34,389 nucleotides of DNA from Deltaproteobacteria bacterium (GCA_028818775.1 JAPPNE010000138.1:1-34389), one strand, 5' to 3'. Counted from the stretch's first letter, positions 24,401-32,648 are shown. A program made the numbers and translations. The notes: generated by a model not told the origin, from the sequence alone.

Positions 24401-24433
24401 CACCCCTGGATTCCCGCTTTCGCGGGAATGACG
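24401..24433. repeat. dRS3-like 20-bp palindrome, copy 1
   Basis: A 20-bp core ATTCCCGC-TTTC-GCGGGAAT (24410-24429) lies inside a 33-nt block repeated in reverse orientation at 32682-32714 with one mismatch, in the loop. The form ATTCCC-N8-GGGAAT equals the dRS3 repeats of Neisseria, although relatedness is not implied. It lies in the divergent gap between the MhpC-like hydrolase and the SDR gene. Confidence 0.85.
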
Positions 24434-24530
24434 GATGCGGAACGTCCTGCCCGGGGCACGCTTGGCAATCCCCCGGCAATCGGATAAGGGAAAGTGAGCC
24501 GAAAGGCGCACTATTCAAGGAGGCAAACCT

Positions 24531-25355
24531 ATGGCGAACGCCAACAACGACGAACATCCCATGCTGAGAGAAGGATTGGGGCGGCTGCGGGGCAAGGTGG
24601 CCATCATCACCGGGGCCAACAGCGGCATCGGACGGGCCACCGCCCGGCTGTTCGCGCGCGAAGGCGCCAACGTCGTGTGCTGCGACATCCAGGAGACCAT
24701 GACGCCGCGGGTGGACCAGCTCATCATCGACGAGGGCGGCGAGGCCACCTTCCTGAACGTGAACGTGACCGTGGACGGCGGTCCCGAGGAGATGATGAAG
24801 ACCGCCATGGACCGGTACGGCGGCGCGGACATCCTCTACAACAACGCCGGCGGCGGCATACGCAAGCAGGCTCACGAGCACACCGACGAGGAGTGGAACT
24901 TCATCATGGACCTCAACCTGAACGCCATCCAGAGGAGCGTCCGGGCGGTGGTCCCGCACATGCTCGAGAAAGGCAGCGGCAACATCGTCAGCACCGCGTC
25001 GACCTTCGGGCTGGTGGCGTCCGAGAACTATCCGGCCTACTGCGCCACCAAGGCAGCGGTCATCAGCCTGACCCGGCAGATGGCGCTGGACTACGGCCCC
25101 AAGGGCGTCCGCGTGAACTGCATCTGTCCCGGCGCCACCGAGACCCCGCGCTTCCGCGGGCACCCGCCGGTGCCTTCGCTGCAGGCCGCCACCCCCGAGC
25201 AGCGGGCGCGCATGGCCAAGAGCAACAAGGCGCTGCTGCGAATGGCGCGGCCGGAGGAGATGGCTTACGGCGTCCTCTTCCTGGTGTCCGACGAGGCCTC
25301 CTTCGTCACGGGCCATGCCCTGGTGGTGGACGGCGGCCAGACCATCGCGGTGTGA
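24531..25355 (+). CDS. Short-chain dehydrogenase/reductase
   Basis: A 274-residue classical SDR oxidoreductase. The cofactor turn is TGANSGIG (27-34), followed by CDIQ at the end of beta-2, favouring NAD(H) through Asp52. NNAGGG starts at 104 and the catalytic set is Ser157, Tyr170 and Lys174 (YCATK). The end has CICPGATETPRF and the C-terminal FVTGHALVVDGGQTIAV. Start ATG at 24531 has AAGGAGG 8 nt upstream. It heads a same-strand cluster with the isomerase-like, LigB-like and cupin genes, although a terminator-like repeat lies right after it. The substrate is unknown; dihydrodiol or hydroxy-acid oxidation would fit the cluster. Confidence 0.93.
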   Translation: MANANNDEHPMLREGLGRLRGKVAIITGANSGIGRATARLFAREGANVVCCDIQETMTPRVDQLIIDEGGEATFLNVNVTVDGGPEEMMKTAMDRYGGADILYNNAGGGIRKQAHEHTDEEWNFIMDLNLNAIQRSVRAVVPHMLEKGSGNIVSTASTFGLVASENYPAYCATKAAVISLTRQMALDYGPKGVRVNCICPGATETPRFRGHPPVPSLQAATPEQRARMAKSNKALLRMARPEEMAYGVLFLVSDEASFVTGHALVVDGGQTIAV

Positions 25356-25361
25356 GGACTT

Positions 25362-25405
25362 GCGTCCTGAGCGTAGCGTAGCGAAGTCGAAGGACGCCGT
25401 TTTTT
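25362..25405 (+). terminator. Half-copy of the mosaic palindrome acting as a likely intrinsic terminator
   Basis: GCGTCCT (25362-25368) pairs with AGGACGC (25391-25397) around a repeat-derived loop region, and a run of six T follows at 25400-25405. It begins 7 nt after the SDR stop. The sequence between is one arm of the mosaic palindrome family (GAGCGTAGCG... and GAAGTCGAAGGACGCC), so the repeat seems to supply the terminator. Confidence 0.6.
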
Positions 25406-25419
25406 CAGGAGGATAGGCC

Positions 25420-26139
25420 ATGTATTGCTCGCGCGGCACCGTGGGCGTGGTGAAGCCGACGTTCCGTCTCGGGTCGCTGGAGACCTACATCAGGCTTCTT
25501 CCGGAGGGGGTGTGCGTGGCGCCGCGTTACGTCGGAGTCCGCGCCGGCACGGAGGCGGAGTTCGACGAAGCCATCGCCGTGGCCGAAACCAGGGTGGCGG
25601 AGCTGGTAGAGCTGGGGGTGGACCTGGTGCTGATCCAGGGGACACCGCCGATCCTGCTCAAGGGCTACCGCTTCGACGGCGAACTGACCGAGCGGTTGAC
25701 CCGGCAGCACGGCGTGCCGATCCTCACCGCGACCACCGTGCAGGTAGAGGCCTTCCGCGTGCTGGGTGTGGAAAGGTTCGTGATCCTCTCCTACATCCAG
25801 GGCGCCATGAACGCGAAGTTCGCCAATTTCTTCGAGCAGGCCGGATTCACGGTGACCGGTATCCCGGAGCTCGAAGGCGTGGCCTTCGAGGACGTCGGCG
25901 ACATCCCGGCCGGGGACATCTACAACGGGGCCAAGAAGGCCCTCGTCGATCACGGCGGCGAGGGAATCTGTCTCCTGGGTGCGGGGTGGGACTGTCTGCC
26001 CGTCATCGAATCCCTCGAGGAGGAGCTCGGGGTGCCGGTGATCACCAATCTCAACGCGGAGGTCTGGGCGACCCGGAAGCGTCTCGGGATTGATGAGCCC
26101 GTGGAAGGCTTCGGGCGGTTGCTGCGGACGCTGCCATAG
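25420..26139 (+). CDS. Maleate cis-trans isomerase/arylmalonate decarboxylase-like protein lacking the catalytic cysteines
   Basis: A 239-residue protein of the Asp/Glu racemase superfamily, closest in layout to maleate isomerase and arylmalonate decarboxylase. VGVVKPTFRLGS opens strand 1. The first active-site loop reads VDLVLIQGTPPIL with Gly74 where many members have cysteine (arylmalonate decarboxylase also has Gly74). The second loop reads ICLLGAGWDCLPVIESLE; where relatives have LSCTN, this has LLGAG, so the second catalytic cysteine is Gly187. Cys184 and Cys192 are nearby but out of register. It is therefore unlikely to do classical two-cysteine racemisation. ATG with AGGAGGA upstream. 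It lies between the SDR and LigB genes, suggesting an acid-processing step of the same pathway. Confidence 0.82.
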   Translation: MYCSRGTVGVVKPTFRLGSLETYIRLLPEGVCVAPRYVGVRAGTEAEFDEAIAVAETRVAELVELGVDLVLIQGTPPILLKGYRFDGELTERLTRQHGVPILTATTVQVEAFRVLGVERFVILSYIQGAMNAKFANFFEQAGFTVTGIPELEGVAFEDVGDIPAGDIYNGAKKALVDHGGEGICLLGAGWDCLPVIESLEEELGVPVITNLNAEVWATRKRLGIDEPVEGFGRLLRTLP

Positions 26140-26185
26140 GCGGGGGCTCGAACCAGCGGAAAGCGTCAAGAAAGAGAGAACGGAC

Positions 26186-27253
26186 ATGGCAGAGATACTC
26201 GGACTGGGCATCACGCACTATCCCGGACTCGGGTTCCAGGGGAACATGACCCGGCGCATCCGGATGTGCCTGGAGGACCCCGCGCTGCCGGAACGGCTGC
26301 GCCACATGGAAAACTGGCCCGCGCCCATGCGTGAGCAGTGGGGCACGGACAACGGCCAGGGCCACTCGGACGCGCACCGCCAGGACCTCATCGACCGCTT
26401 CCGCGTCGCCCGGCGCGCCCTGGACGAGTTCCAGCCCGACCTGTGCGTGCTGTGGGGCGACGACCAGTACGAGAACTTCAAGGAAGACTGCGTGCCGGCC
26501 TTCTCCATCCTCGCCTACGACTCGGTGGAGGCGCAGCCGTGGACCCATACCCGCCGCGGCGCCAACATGTGGGACGAGCCCGACGAGAAGGTCTTCACCA
26601 TCAAGGGGCACCAGGAGGCGGGCAAGTACCTGGCGTCAAGCCTGCTGGAGAGCGGCTTCGACGTGGCCTACTCCTACAAGCCGCTGCACCGTGGCCTGGG
26701 CCACGCCTTCGTCAACTCCATCCTGTACCTCGACTGGGACCGGCAGGGGTTCCCCTACCCGCTGGTGCCCTTCACCGTGAACAGCTACGGCCGCAAGCTC
26801 GTGGGCAGCCGCGGCGTGCCGCTGACGCCTTCCGCCGCCCAAGAGATCGCCGACCAGTTCGACCCGCCGGGCCCCCAGCCCTGGCGCTGCTTCGACATCG
26901 GCGCGGCCACCGCCCGCGCCTTCGCCGAGAGCCCGTGGCGCGTGGCCCTCATCGCCTCGTCGAGCTGGTCCCACTCGTTCCTGACGGCCAAGCACTCGTT
27001 CATGTACCCGGACGTGGAGTCGGACAAGCGCTACTTCGCGGCGCTCCGGGACGGCGACTGGGAAACCTGGCGCAAGACCAGCCTGCCCGAGGCCGAGGAC
27101 CGCGGCCACCACGAACTGCTCAACTGGTTCGCCCTGGCCGGCGCCATGTCCGAGATCGACCGCAAGCCCGACGACATCGTCTTCCTGGAGTCGTGGATCT
27201 CCAACTCCGACAAGGTGTTCGCGCTGTTCCGGCCACCGGAGCATGTCCCCTAA
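26186..27253 (+). CDS. Class III extradiol dioxygenase LigB-type subunit protein
   Basis: A 355-residue protein of the LigB (protocatechuate 4,5-dioxygenase beta) superfamily, which use non-heme iron to open catechol-type rings. The N-terminal GLGITHYPGLGF has His11, the expected first iron ligand (His12 in LigB), and histidines at 60 and 64 could supply the second. A strongly patterned VLWGDDQYENF follows (88-98), and a C-terminal VALIASSSWSHSFLTAKHSF block is typical. It is longer than LigB itself and may be a single-subunit variant. Start taken at the ATG at 26186 with a purine-rich GAGAGAA upstream; the open frame extends to 26090 without support. The cupin gene begins 11 nt before its stop, so the two are coupled. 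Confidence 0.87.
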   Translation: MAEILGLGITHYPGLGFQGNMTRRIRMCLEDPALPERLRHMENWPAPMREQWGTDNGQGHSDAHRQDLIDRFRVARRALDEFQPDLCVLWGDDQYENFKEDCVPAFSILAYDSVEAQPWTHTRRGANMWDEPDEKVFTIKGHQEAGKYLASSLLESGFDVAYSYKPLHRGLGHAFVNSILYLDWDRQGFPYPLVPFTVNSYGRKLVGSRGVPLTPSAAQEIADQFDPPGPQPWRCFDIGAATARAFAESPWRVALIASSSWSHSFLTAKHSFMYPDVESDKRYFAALRDGDWETWRKTSLPEAEDRGHHELLNWFALAGAMSEIDRKPDDIVFLESWISNSDKVFALFRPPEHVP

Positions 27254-27566
27254 CCTCTACGACCTGCCCGATCCGCTCCCGGACGACGAGGAATTCACCG
27301 ACCTGATTCCCGACCGGGGCGTGAAGGTCGAGCGCATCGTCTCCCGCGGCCGGACTGCACCCGCCGGCGAGTGGTACGACCAGAACCGCGACGAATGGGT
27401 CGTGCTCGTCCAGGGCGAGGCCGTGCTGGAATACGAAAATGGAGAGACGCTACGCCTCGGCGCCGGAGACCACGTGCTGATACCCGCCCACCGCCGCCAC
27501 CGGGTCAACTACACCAGCCGCACGCCGCCGTGCATCTGGATCGCCGTGTTCGGCAAGTTGGCGTAG
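27243..27566 (+). CDS. Small single-domain cupin
   Basis: A 107-residue cupin. The beta-barrel core runs from WYDQNRDEWVVLVQGEAVLE to LRLGAGDHVLIPAHRRHRV. In the first motif the usual HxH is replaced by NRDE, leaving only Glu as a possible ligand, while PAHRRHRV in motif 2 keeps histidines; metal binding is therefore uncertain. It overlaps the LigB-type gene by 11 nt and probably needs it for translation, which suggests a shared function such as handling a ring-cleavage intermediate. The role is unknown. Confidence 0.85.
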   Translation: MSPNLYDLPDPLPDDEEFTDLIPDRGVKVERIVSRGRTAPAGEWYDQNRDEWVVLVQGEAVLEYENGETLRLGAGDHVLIPAHRRHRVNYTSRTPPCIWIAVFGKLA

Positions 27567-27646
27567 TCATTCGCCCGACGCCATAGGCCCCGACGGGTTG
27601 ACGCCTCGTCTTGCCTGCCTCACGGGTATCAAGGACTCGTTTGTCC

Positions 27647-29284
27647 TCAGCGATCCTCCCGCAAGCCGGGTTGGTCTCGTCCGGGCCGGGCCACCGGCCG
27701 TTCCCTGGACGCCAAGCGGATGCCGAAGTTGGCCGGGGGAACGGGGGCGTCCGGCTCTATCCGGGCCATGATCCGGGCCTGTGAACGGCCGACGATGGTA
27801 GGGGCGTAGTCGAGCCACTGGCGGACCGGCGGGTCGTCCCGGTCTCGCCGCAGCACGCGCATGCCCGCGAATTCCCGGTCAAGGGAGTAGCCGGCAACGG
27901 AAAGGGCCGGGGCCGCGGACACGATGTGGCTCACCAGGACGGAGGGGGCCGCGTCGGTCGCGAGGGCCCTTCCGGAGAATAGATCATAGAACGGGATCTT
28001 GCGGTGCAGGTAGTAGTACCCCGGCAGCCTGTAGTACGGGCGGTCGGGCTGCCACACACCGGTGACGCCGGCCGCGCGGGCGAGGTAACGGTAGGCGGCG
28101 AAAACGGGGTCCTGGTTGCGCACGAAGCCCATGTGGCGCGTCTCTCTCGACCACGCCCGGTACACCCGGTCCTGGTACGGCAGGGCATTCATGATTCCCG
28201 CCAGCGAAACGGCTGCAAACACGGCCGCCACGGTTTCCGCAAGCCGGTGCGGGCCGCCCACCCGTGATGCCAGGCGCGTCGCGACGTCGGCGCCGATCAG
28301 AAGCCAGAGCGGGACGACGACGAAGACGAAGCGGTACTCCTTGTGGGCTTGCAGGGAATGGAGCAGCAGGATCAGCGCGATCAACGCCAGCAGCAGCCCG
28401 TAGCGCCTGGGGTGGCGGAGAGACGCCGCGACGCACAGCAGGCTCAGGCCGCCGCCGGCGAGTACGAACCACAGGATGAACTGCCAGGGCGGACTCTCGC
28501 CGGCGCGCATCGGGCCGAGAATGAGGTTGAAGCGAAGGTTGGTGAGATACGAGTGGAACAGGCCGGCGTCCCAGGTCACCGCGTCGAACACCCCCACCGC
28601 GAAGAGGAATGCCGCCGTGGCCGCCGCGAGCCGCGCCTTCTTCCCGGTACGCAGAAACACGATGCCCAGCAACACGAGCGCGAGCGGCGCGTACTGCATC
28701 CTTATGGCGGAGGCGATGGCAGCGAGGAAGGCCGCCTGCCAGACCGTCCGGGTATCGTTCAAGGCGGGGCGCACGCACAGCGCCAGCAGCGCCACAAGGG
28801 GAACGGTGGCGACGAACTCGGTCATGGGTTTGTGCGCGAAGCCGACGAGCTCGTACCAGAACGCGCCGGCCACCAACGCCGCCCGCGCCGACGCCTCGCC
28901 GAAGTGTCGCCGGGCAAAGAAGTACATGCCCGCGGGAATCCCGAGGGAGATGGCGCAGAACATCAGCTTGACCGCGCCGACGTACCACCGCGGCTCGCCA
29001 AGGCCGACGACGTCCAGCAGTTTCAAGACACCCGCTACCGCTCCCGGAACGATCCACGAGCGCGCGCCGTAGAAGAACTCCCAATAGGTGACGCCGTTGC
29101 CGAAAACCAGGCGGTGTGCCGGTTCCAGGTACTGCATGATCTCGTCCGGGTGCAGGACGAAGTCGCCGGACAAGGCCACGATTGCGCGCGCCGCGAAGGC
29201 GAGCGCGAGCACGGCCGGCAGGTATTTCCAGGGCCGGCCGTCCGGCTCCCGCGCGTGCAGCAGGACGTCCAGTCGCGGTTTCAT
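27647..29284 (-). CDS. GT22-like (PIG-B/ALG9 type) membrane mannosyltransferase homologue
   Basis: A 545-residue polytopic membrane protein with about ten hydrophobic segments and a ~150-residue soluble C-terminal part. Two hallmarks of the GT22 dolichol-phosphate-mannose transferases are present: HPDEIMQYLEPAH (45-57) in the first lumenal/periplasmic loop, with the HPDE acidic pair, and HSLQAHKEYRFVF (309-321), matching the HKEERF motif. These enzymes add mannose from a polyprenyl-phosphate donor to lipid-linked glycans. No glycan pathway genes are nearby. No Shine-Dalgarno before the ATG at 29284. It is convergent with the cupin gene. The family is confident; a mannose donor in bacteria is inference. 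Confidence 0.8.
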   Translation of the reverse strand: MKPRLDVLLHAREPDGRPWKYLPAVLALAFAARAIVALSGDFVLHPDEIMQYLEPAHRLVFGNGVTYWEFFYGARSWIVPGAVAGVLKLLDVVGLGEPRWYVGAVKLMFCAISLGIPAGMYFFARRHFGEASARAALVAGAFWYELVGFAHKPMTEFVATVPLVALLALCVRPALNDTRTVWQAAFLAAIASAIRMQYAPLALVLLGIVFLRTGKKARLAAATAAFLFAVGVFDAVTWDAGLFHSYLTNLRFNLILGPMRAGESPPWQFILWFVLAGGGLSLLCVAASLRHPRRYGLLLALIALILLLHSLQAHKEYRFVFVVVPLWLLIGADVATRLASRVGGPHRLAETVAAVFAAVSLAGIMNALPYQDRVYRAWSRETRHMGFVRNQDPVFAAYRYLARAAGVTGVWQPDRPYYRLPGYYYLHRKIPFYDLFSGRALATDAAPSVLVSHIVSAAPALSVAGYSLDREFAGMRVLRRDRDDPPVRQWLDYAPTIVGRSQARIMARIEPDAPVPPANFGIRLASRERPVARPGRDQPGLREDR

Positions 29285-29333
29285 ATACGACGTTCGTATC
29301 CGCCGCAGCCTGGCCCGGCAAGGGTATCGACCA

Positions 29334-30224
29334 CTACCCCCGCGCCTGAAACAGGAAGAAGACGCCGGCCACCACCAGCACCGCGGCCAGCCCGTCCTTG
29401 AGGGTGACGGCCTCGTCCCCCTGCAGGAGCAGCCGCGCCAGCGAGAACGTGATCAGCGGCTGCACGTTCCAGATGGGGGCGACGATGATGGCCGGCGCAT
29501 GGGCCACCGCGAGGTAGGTGAGGACCGATCCCACTCCCTGGGCGACTCCCGAGAGCAACAGGACCGCGTAGCCTTTCGCCGAGATCCGGATTCCCTCCCG
29601 CCAGTCGATGCGCAGGAGGCGCCCGCAGGTGACCACCAGCACCAAGCCGGTGAGGTGCGTCACCAGCGCGCCGGGAATGGGCGTGCCGCCGGAGAGGATC
29701 GCGACCTTCTTGAGGATCGGGCCGAAACCGAAGAATATGATGGAAAGGAGCGGGTTGAGAAAGGCCTTGTAGGGCACGGGTCCGCGTGGATCGCCGTCCG
29801 GCGCGGCGCGCGTGATGAGCAGCAGCCCGCCCACGATCAGGACGACGCCGACGAGGATGCCCGGCGTGGCGGTCTCGCCCAGCAGAACAATGGCATAGAC
29901 CGCGGTGAGCAGCGGTGCGGAGTTGGCAATGGATTGGGCCTTGGAGGCGCCGATCTCGTCGATGCCCTTGAGCACGAAGGTGCGCCCCAGGAAGCTCCCC
30001 ACCAGACCCACGGAAACGAACACCCCGAACGCCGTCCAGGGCATTTGCAGCCGCACCGCCCCGAACGACAGGACGATGATCAGCACCATGGTCAACACCG
30101 AGCCGGCCTGCTGCAGCAACACCGCGCCGCTCACGTTGGCGTCCCTGAGCCCGCGCTTCACCAGCACCGGAGAGATGCCCCAGAAAAGCGCCGCCGCCAG
30201 CGCATAGGCGATGCCGGTCTCCAT
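29334..30224 (-). CDS. EamA-family drug/metabolite transporter
   Basis: A 296-residue inner-membrane protein made of two EamA repeats, about ten membrane helices. Repeat 1 begins IAYALAAALFWGISPVLVKRGL and repeat 2 contains PILKKVAILSGGTPIPGALV; both show the typical small-residue helices. DMT permeases move amino acids, nucleobases or metabolites, and the substrate here is unknown. Start chosen at the ATG at 30224 just before METGIAYAL, with AGGA about 9 nt upstream; a 32-codon longer frame from 30320 is not supported. Several TTTGGTAC-like half-sites lie upstream, suggesting repression or activation by a DNA-binding regulator. Confidence 0.9.
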   Translation of the reverse strand: METGIAYALAAALFWGISPVLVKRGLRDANVSGAVLLQQAGSVLTMVLIIVLSFGAVRLQMPWTAFGVFVSVGLVGSFLGRTFVLKGIDEIGASKAQSIANSAPLLTAVYAIVLLGETATPGILVGVVLIVGGLLLITRAAPDGDPRGPVPYKAFLNPLLSIIFFGFGPILKKVAILSGGTPIPGALVTHLTGLVLVVTCGRLLRIDWREGIRISAKGYAVLLLSGVAQGVGSVLTYLAVAHAPAIIVAPIWNVQPLITFSLARLLLQGDEAVTLKDGLAAVLVVAGVFFLFQARG

Positions 30225-30236
30225 GGCTAGTGTCCT

Positions 30237-30358
30237 GTACCATACAAATCGGCGGCCATCCGCCAGCGGCGTCGGGCTTGGCGGAGCAAGGTCCGTACCA
30301 AATGCAAAGTCCGGTTGCATAGAGTGCTACCAAACGCAAGTTGACCGGCGTTTGGTAC
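30237..30358 (-). promoter_or_regulatory. Cluster of TTTGGTAC-like half-sites upstream of the EamA gene
   Basis: Four related sites occur within about 120 bp: GTACCATA (30237-30244), GTACCAAA (30295-30302), CTACCAAA (30327-30334) and TTTGGTAC (30351-30358). The last two form a perfect inverted repeat, TACCAAACGC / GCGTTTGGTA (30328-30337 and 30348-30357), with a 10-nt spacer. No clear promoter hexamers could be chosen. This is the layout of an operator for a dimeric regulator, but the factor is unknown. Confidence 0.5.
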
Positions 30359-30499
30359 ACGTCGCTTTCCGCGCCGCCGGGTCCCATATCCGTCCGATCC
30401 CCGCTCTTTCGTCTTGCAACCCTCCTCCAACGTGGCATGGTTAAGGGATCGGACATCGGAGAATCGTGACCCGCGCGTTCCTGGCGAAAGGAGAACCCG

Positions 30500-31144
<645 letters not shown>

Positions 31145-31151
31145 CCCGAAG

Positions 31152-31682
31152 CTACTCCGCCAGCAGCCGCTGGATGATCTCCTCCATCTCGTCGTAGCCG
31201 CCTTCACCGAAGCGCGTGTACTGGATCACGCCCTTCTTGTCGATGATGTGAAGGGTGGGCCAGTAGCGCGTGCCGTAGCGTTTCCAGGTGGCGAAGTCGT
31301 TGTCCTGTGCTACCGGGAACTTGATTCCCAGCTCCTTGCAGGCGTTCTTGACGTTTTCGAGCGAGTGCTCGTGGGAGAACTCGGGCGAGTGGATGCCCAC
31401 GACGACGAGGCCCCGGGGGCCGTATTCCTGGTGCCATCCCACCAACGATGGGAGTGTGTTGACACAGTTGTATCAGCCGTAGGTCCAGAACTCGATGAGG
31501 ACCACCTTCCCCCTGAGGTCCTTCAACCTGAGCGTCGCCCCTTCCGTGTTGATCCAGGTATCGTTGGTCCACTCCGGCGCCTGCTTGCCTACCAGCGAAG
31601 CCGGGGCGTTGCCGAACGCCCACAGGACCGCCAGACCCACGAGGATCGCGAACGCGAGCGCCCGCCACTTGAACTGCTTCAT
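31152..31682 (-). CDS. TlpA-like membrane-anchored redoxin, probable selenoprotein (Sec at in-frame TGA)
   Basis: Reading through one TGA (31475-31473) gives a 176-residue thioredoxin-fold protein. Residues 6-23 form an N-terminal membrane anchor or uncleaved signal ([17 protein letters not shown]). [11 protein letters not shown] (31-41) and [19 protein letters not shown] (51-69) are the redoxin core, and the active site reads Sec70-Tyr-Asn-Cys73, where relatives have WTYxCxNC. The frame after the TGA is fully conserved to the end: [25 protein letters not shown], a cis-proline loop [11 protein letters not shown] and a final helix, stopping at TAG. A hairpin at 31437-31453 fits a bacterial SECIS. 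ATG at 31682 with GGAGG 9-10 nt upstream is preferred over ATG 31691. A nonsense mutation or sequence error is the alternative. It probably acts in the cell envelope as a thiol/selenol reductase. Confidence 0.8.
31431..31475 (-). promoter_or_regulatory. Candidate bacterial SECIS element following the redoxin TGA
   Basis: On the minus strand, 25 nt after the TGA, TCCCAT pairs with GTGGGA (six pairs, one T-G wobble; 31453-31448 with 31442-31437) closing a 5-nt loop CGTTG. A lower stem GTGTC / GGCAC (31465-31461 with 31435-31431) is possible across an asymmetric bulge. Distance from UGA to loop and a G within the first two loop bases fit the published general rule for bacterial SECIS elements (apical loop about 16-37 nt from UGA). 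No folding calculation was done. Confidence 0.5.
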
Positions 31683-31751
31683 GTGATTCATCCCTCCCGA
31701 TTCATTATGCCCGCGTTGCCGGACGGGGGCAATGGGTGTTAGGTGTCCTGC

Positions 31752-32648
31752 ATGCTGTACGACTACGTCGCACTACCCGACCGCCCGCCGCTCCGCTGGC
31801 CGCAAGGCGCGCGGGTGGCGCTGATCTTCACCATCAACATCGAATACTGGGAGATGACCCGAGACAGCGCCGAGCCCCTCTACCCCGGCGGGCCGGCCAC
31901 CATCCCGCACATGCTGCCCGGCAACGTCCCCGACTACGCCAACTGGACCTGGCGTGAGTACGGCCAGCGCGTGGGCGTGTGGCGCATCATCGACGTGTTC
32001 GACCGGGCCGGCGTGCCCGCCACCTGCACCATGAATGCGCTCACCGGCATCGAGCGACGCCGCATCATCGACGCCGCCAACGAGCGCGGCTGGGAGATCC
32101 TGGCCCACAACTACGCCCAGAACGACGTGCTCACCTACTACGCGAACCAGCCGGACAGGGAGCGCGAGGTGATCCGCCGCACCCTGGACGCCTACGCCGG
32201 GGCGGTGGGACGGCCGGCGCGGGGGTGGCTGTCGTCGTCGCTCCGCAGCACCCACGAGACGCCCCACATCCTGAAGGAGCTGGGACTGCTGTTCCAGGCG
32301 GACTATCTCAACGACGACCAGCCCTATCTGCTCAACACCCGCCACGGCCCGCTGGTGTGCATTCCCTACTCCAACGACGTCAACGACTTCGCGGTCTTCT
32401 CCCGCGGCGGCCGCACCACCTCCCAGGCCCTGGAGCTGTTCAGGGAGCAGTTCGACCAGCTCTACCTGGAAGGAGCCACCAGCGGCCGCATCATGAACGT
32501 CGGCATGCACCCCCACGTCATGGGCCAGGCCTACGCCATCCGCGCCCTGCGCGAGTTCGTGGACTACGTTAAAACCTTCGACGGGGTGTGGTATCCCAAG
32601 CGCGAAGAGATGGCGGAGTGGTTCCTGGGAACGGTGAACAAGAGATAG
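31752..32648 (+). CDS. Polysaccharide deacetylase-like (NodB-fold) hydrolase
   Basis: A 298-residue protein of the polysaccharide deacetylase superfamily, PuuE/allantoinase-like branch. ARVALIFTINIEYWEM (20-35) sits where NodB domains have their TFDDG aspartates, so the metal site is atypical (Asn29/Glu31). WEILAHNYAQND (114-125) holds His119. RGWLSSSLRSTHETPHIL and the C-terminal MNVGMHPHVMGQAYAIRAL are typical of the branch, whose members often act on small amide or ureide substrates. ATG at 31752 is chosen; a GTG three codons earlier is possible, and neither has a strong Shine-Dalgarno. It is divergent from the redoxin and followed on the same strand by a nitrilase-like enzyme, which suggests joint use of an amide compound. 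Confidence 0.85.
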   Translation: MLYDYVALPDRPPLRWPQGARVALIFTINIEYWEMTRDSAEPLYPGGPATIPHMLPGNVPDYANWTWREYGQRVGVWRIIDVFDRAGVPATCTMNALTGIERRRIIDAANERGWEILAHNYAQNDVLTYYANQPDREREVIRRTLDAYAGAVGRPARGWLSSSLRSTHETPHILKELGLLFQADYLNDDQPYLLNTRHGPLVCIPYSNDVNDFAVFSRGGRTTSQALELFREQFDQLYLEGATSGRIMNVGMHPHVMGQAYAIRALREFVDYVKTFDGVWYPKREEMAEWFLGTVNKR

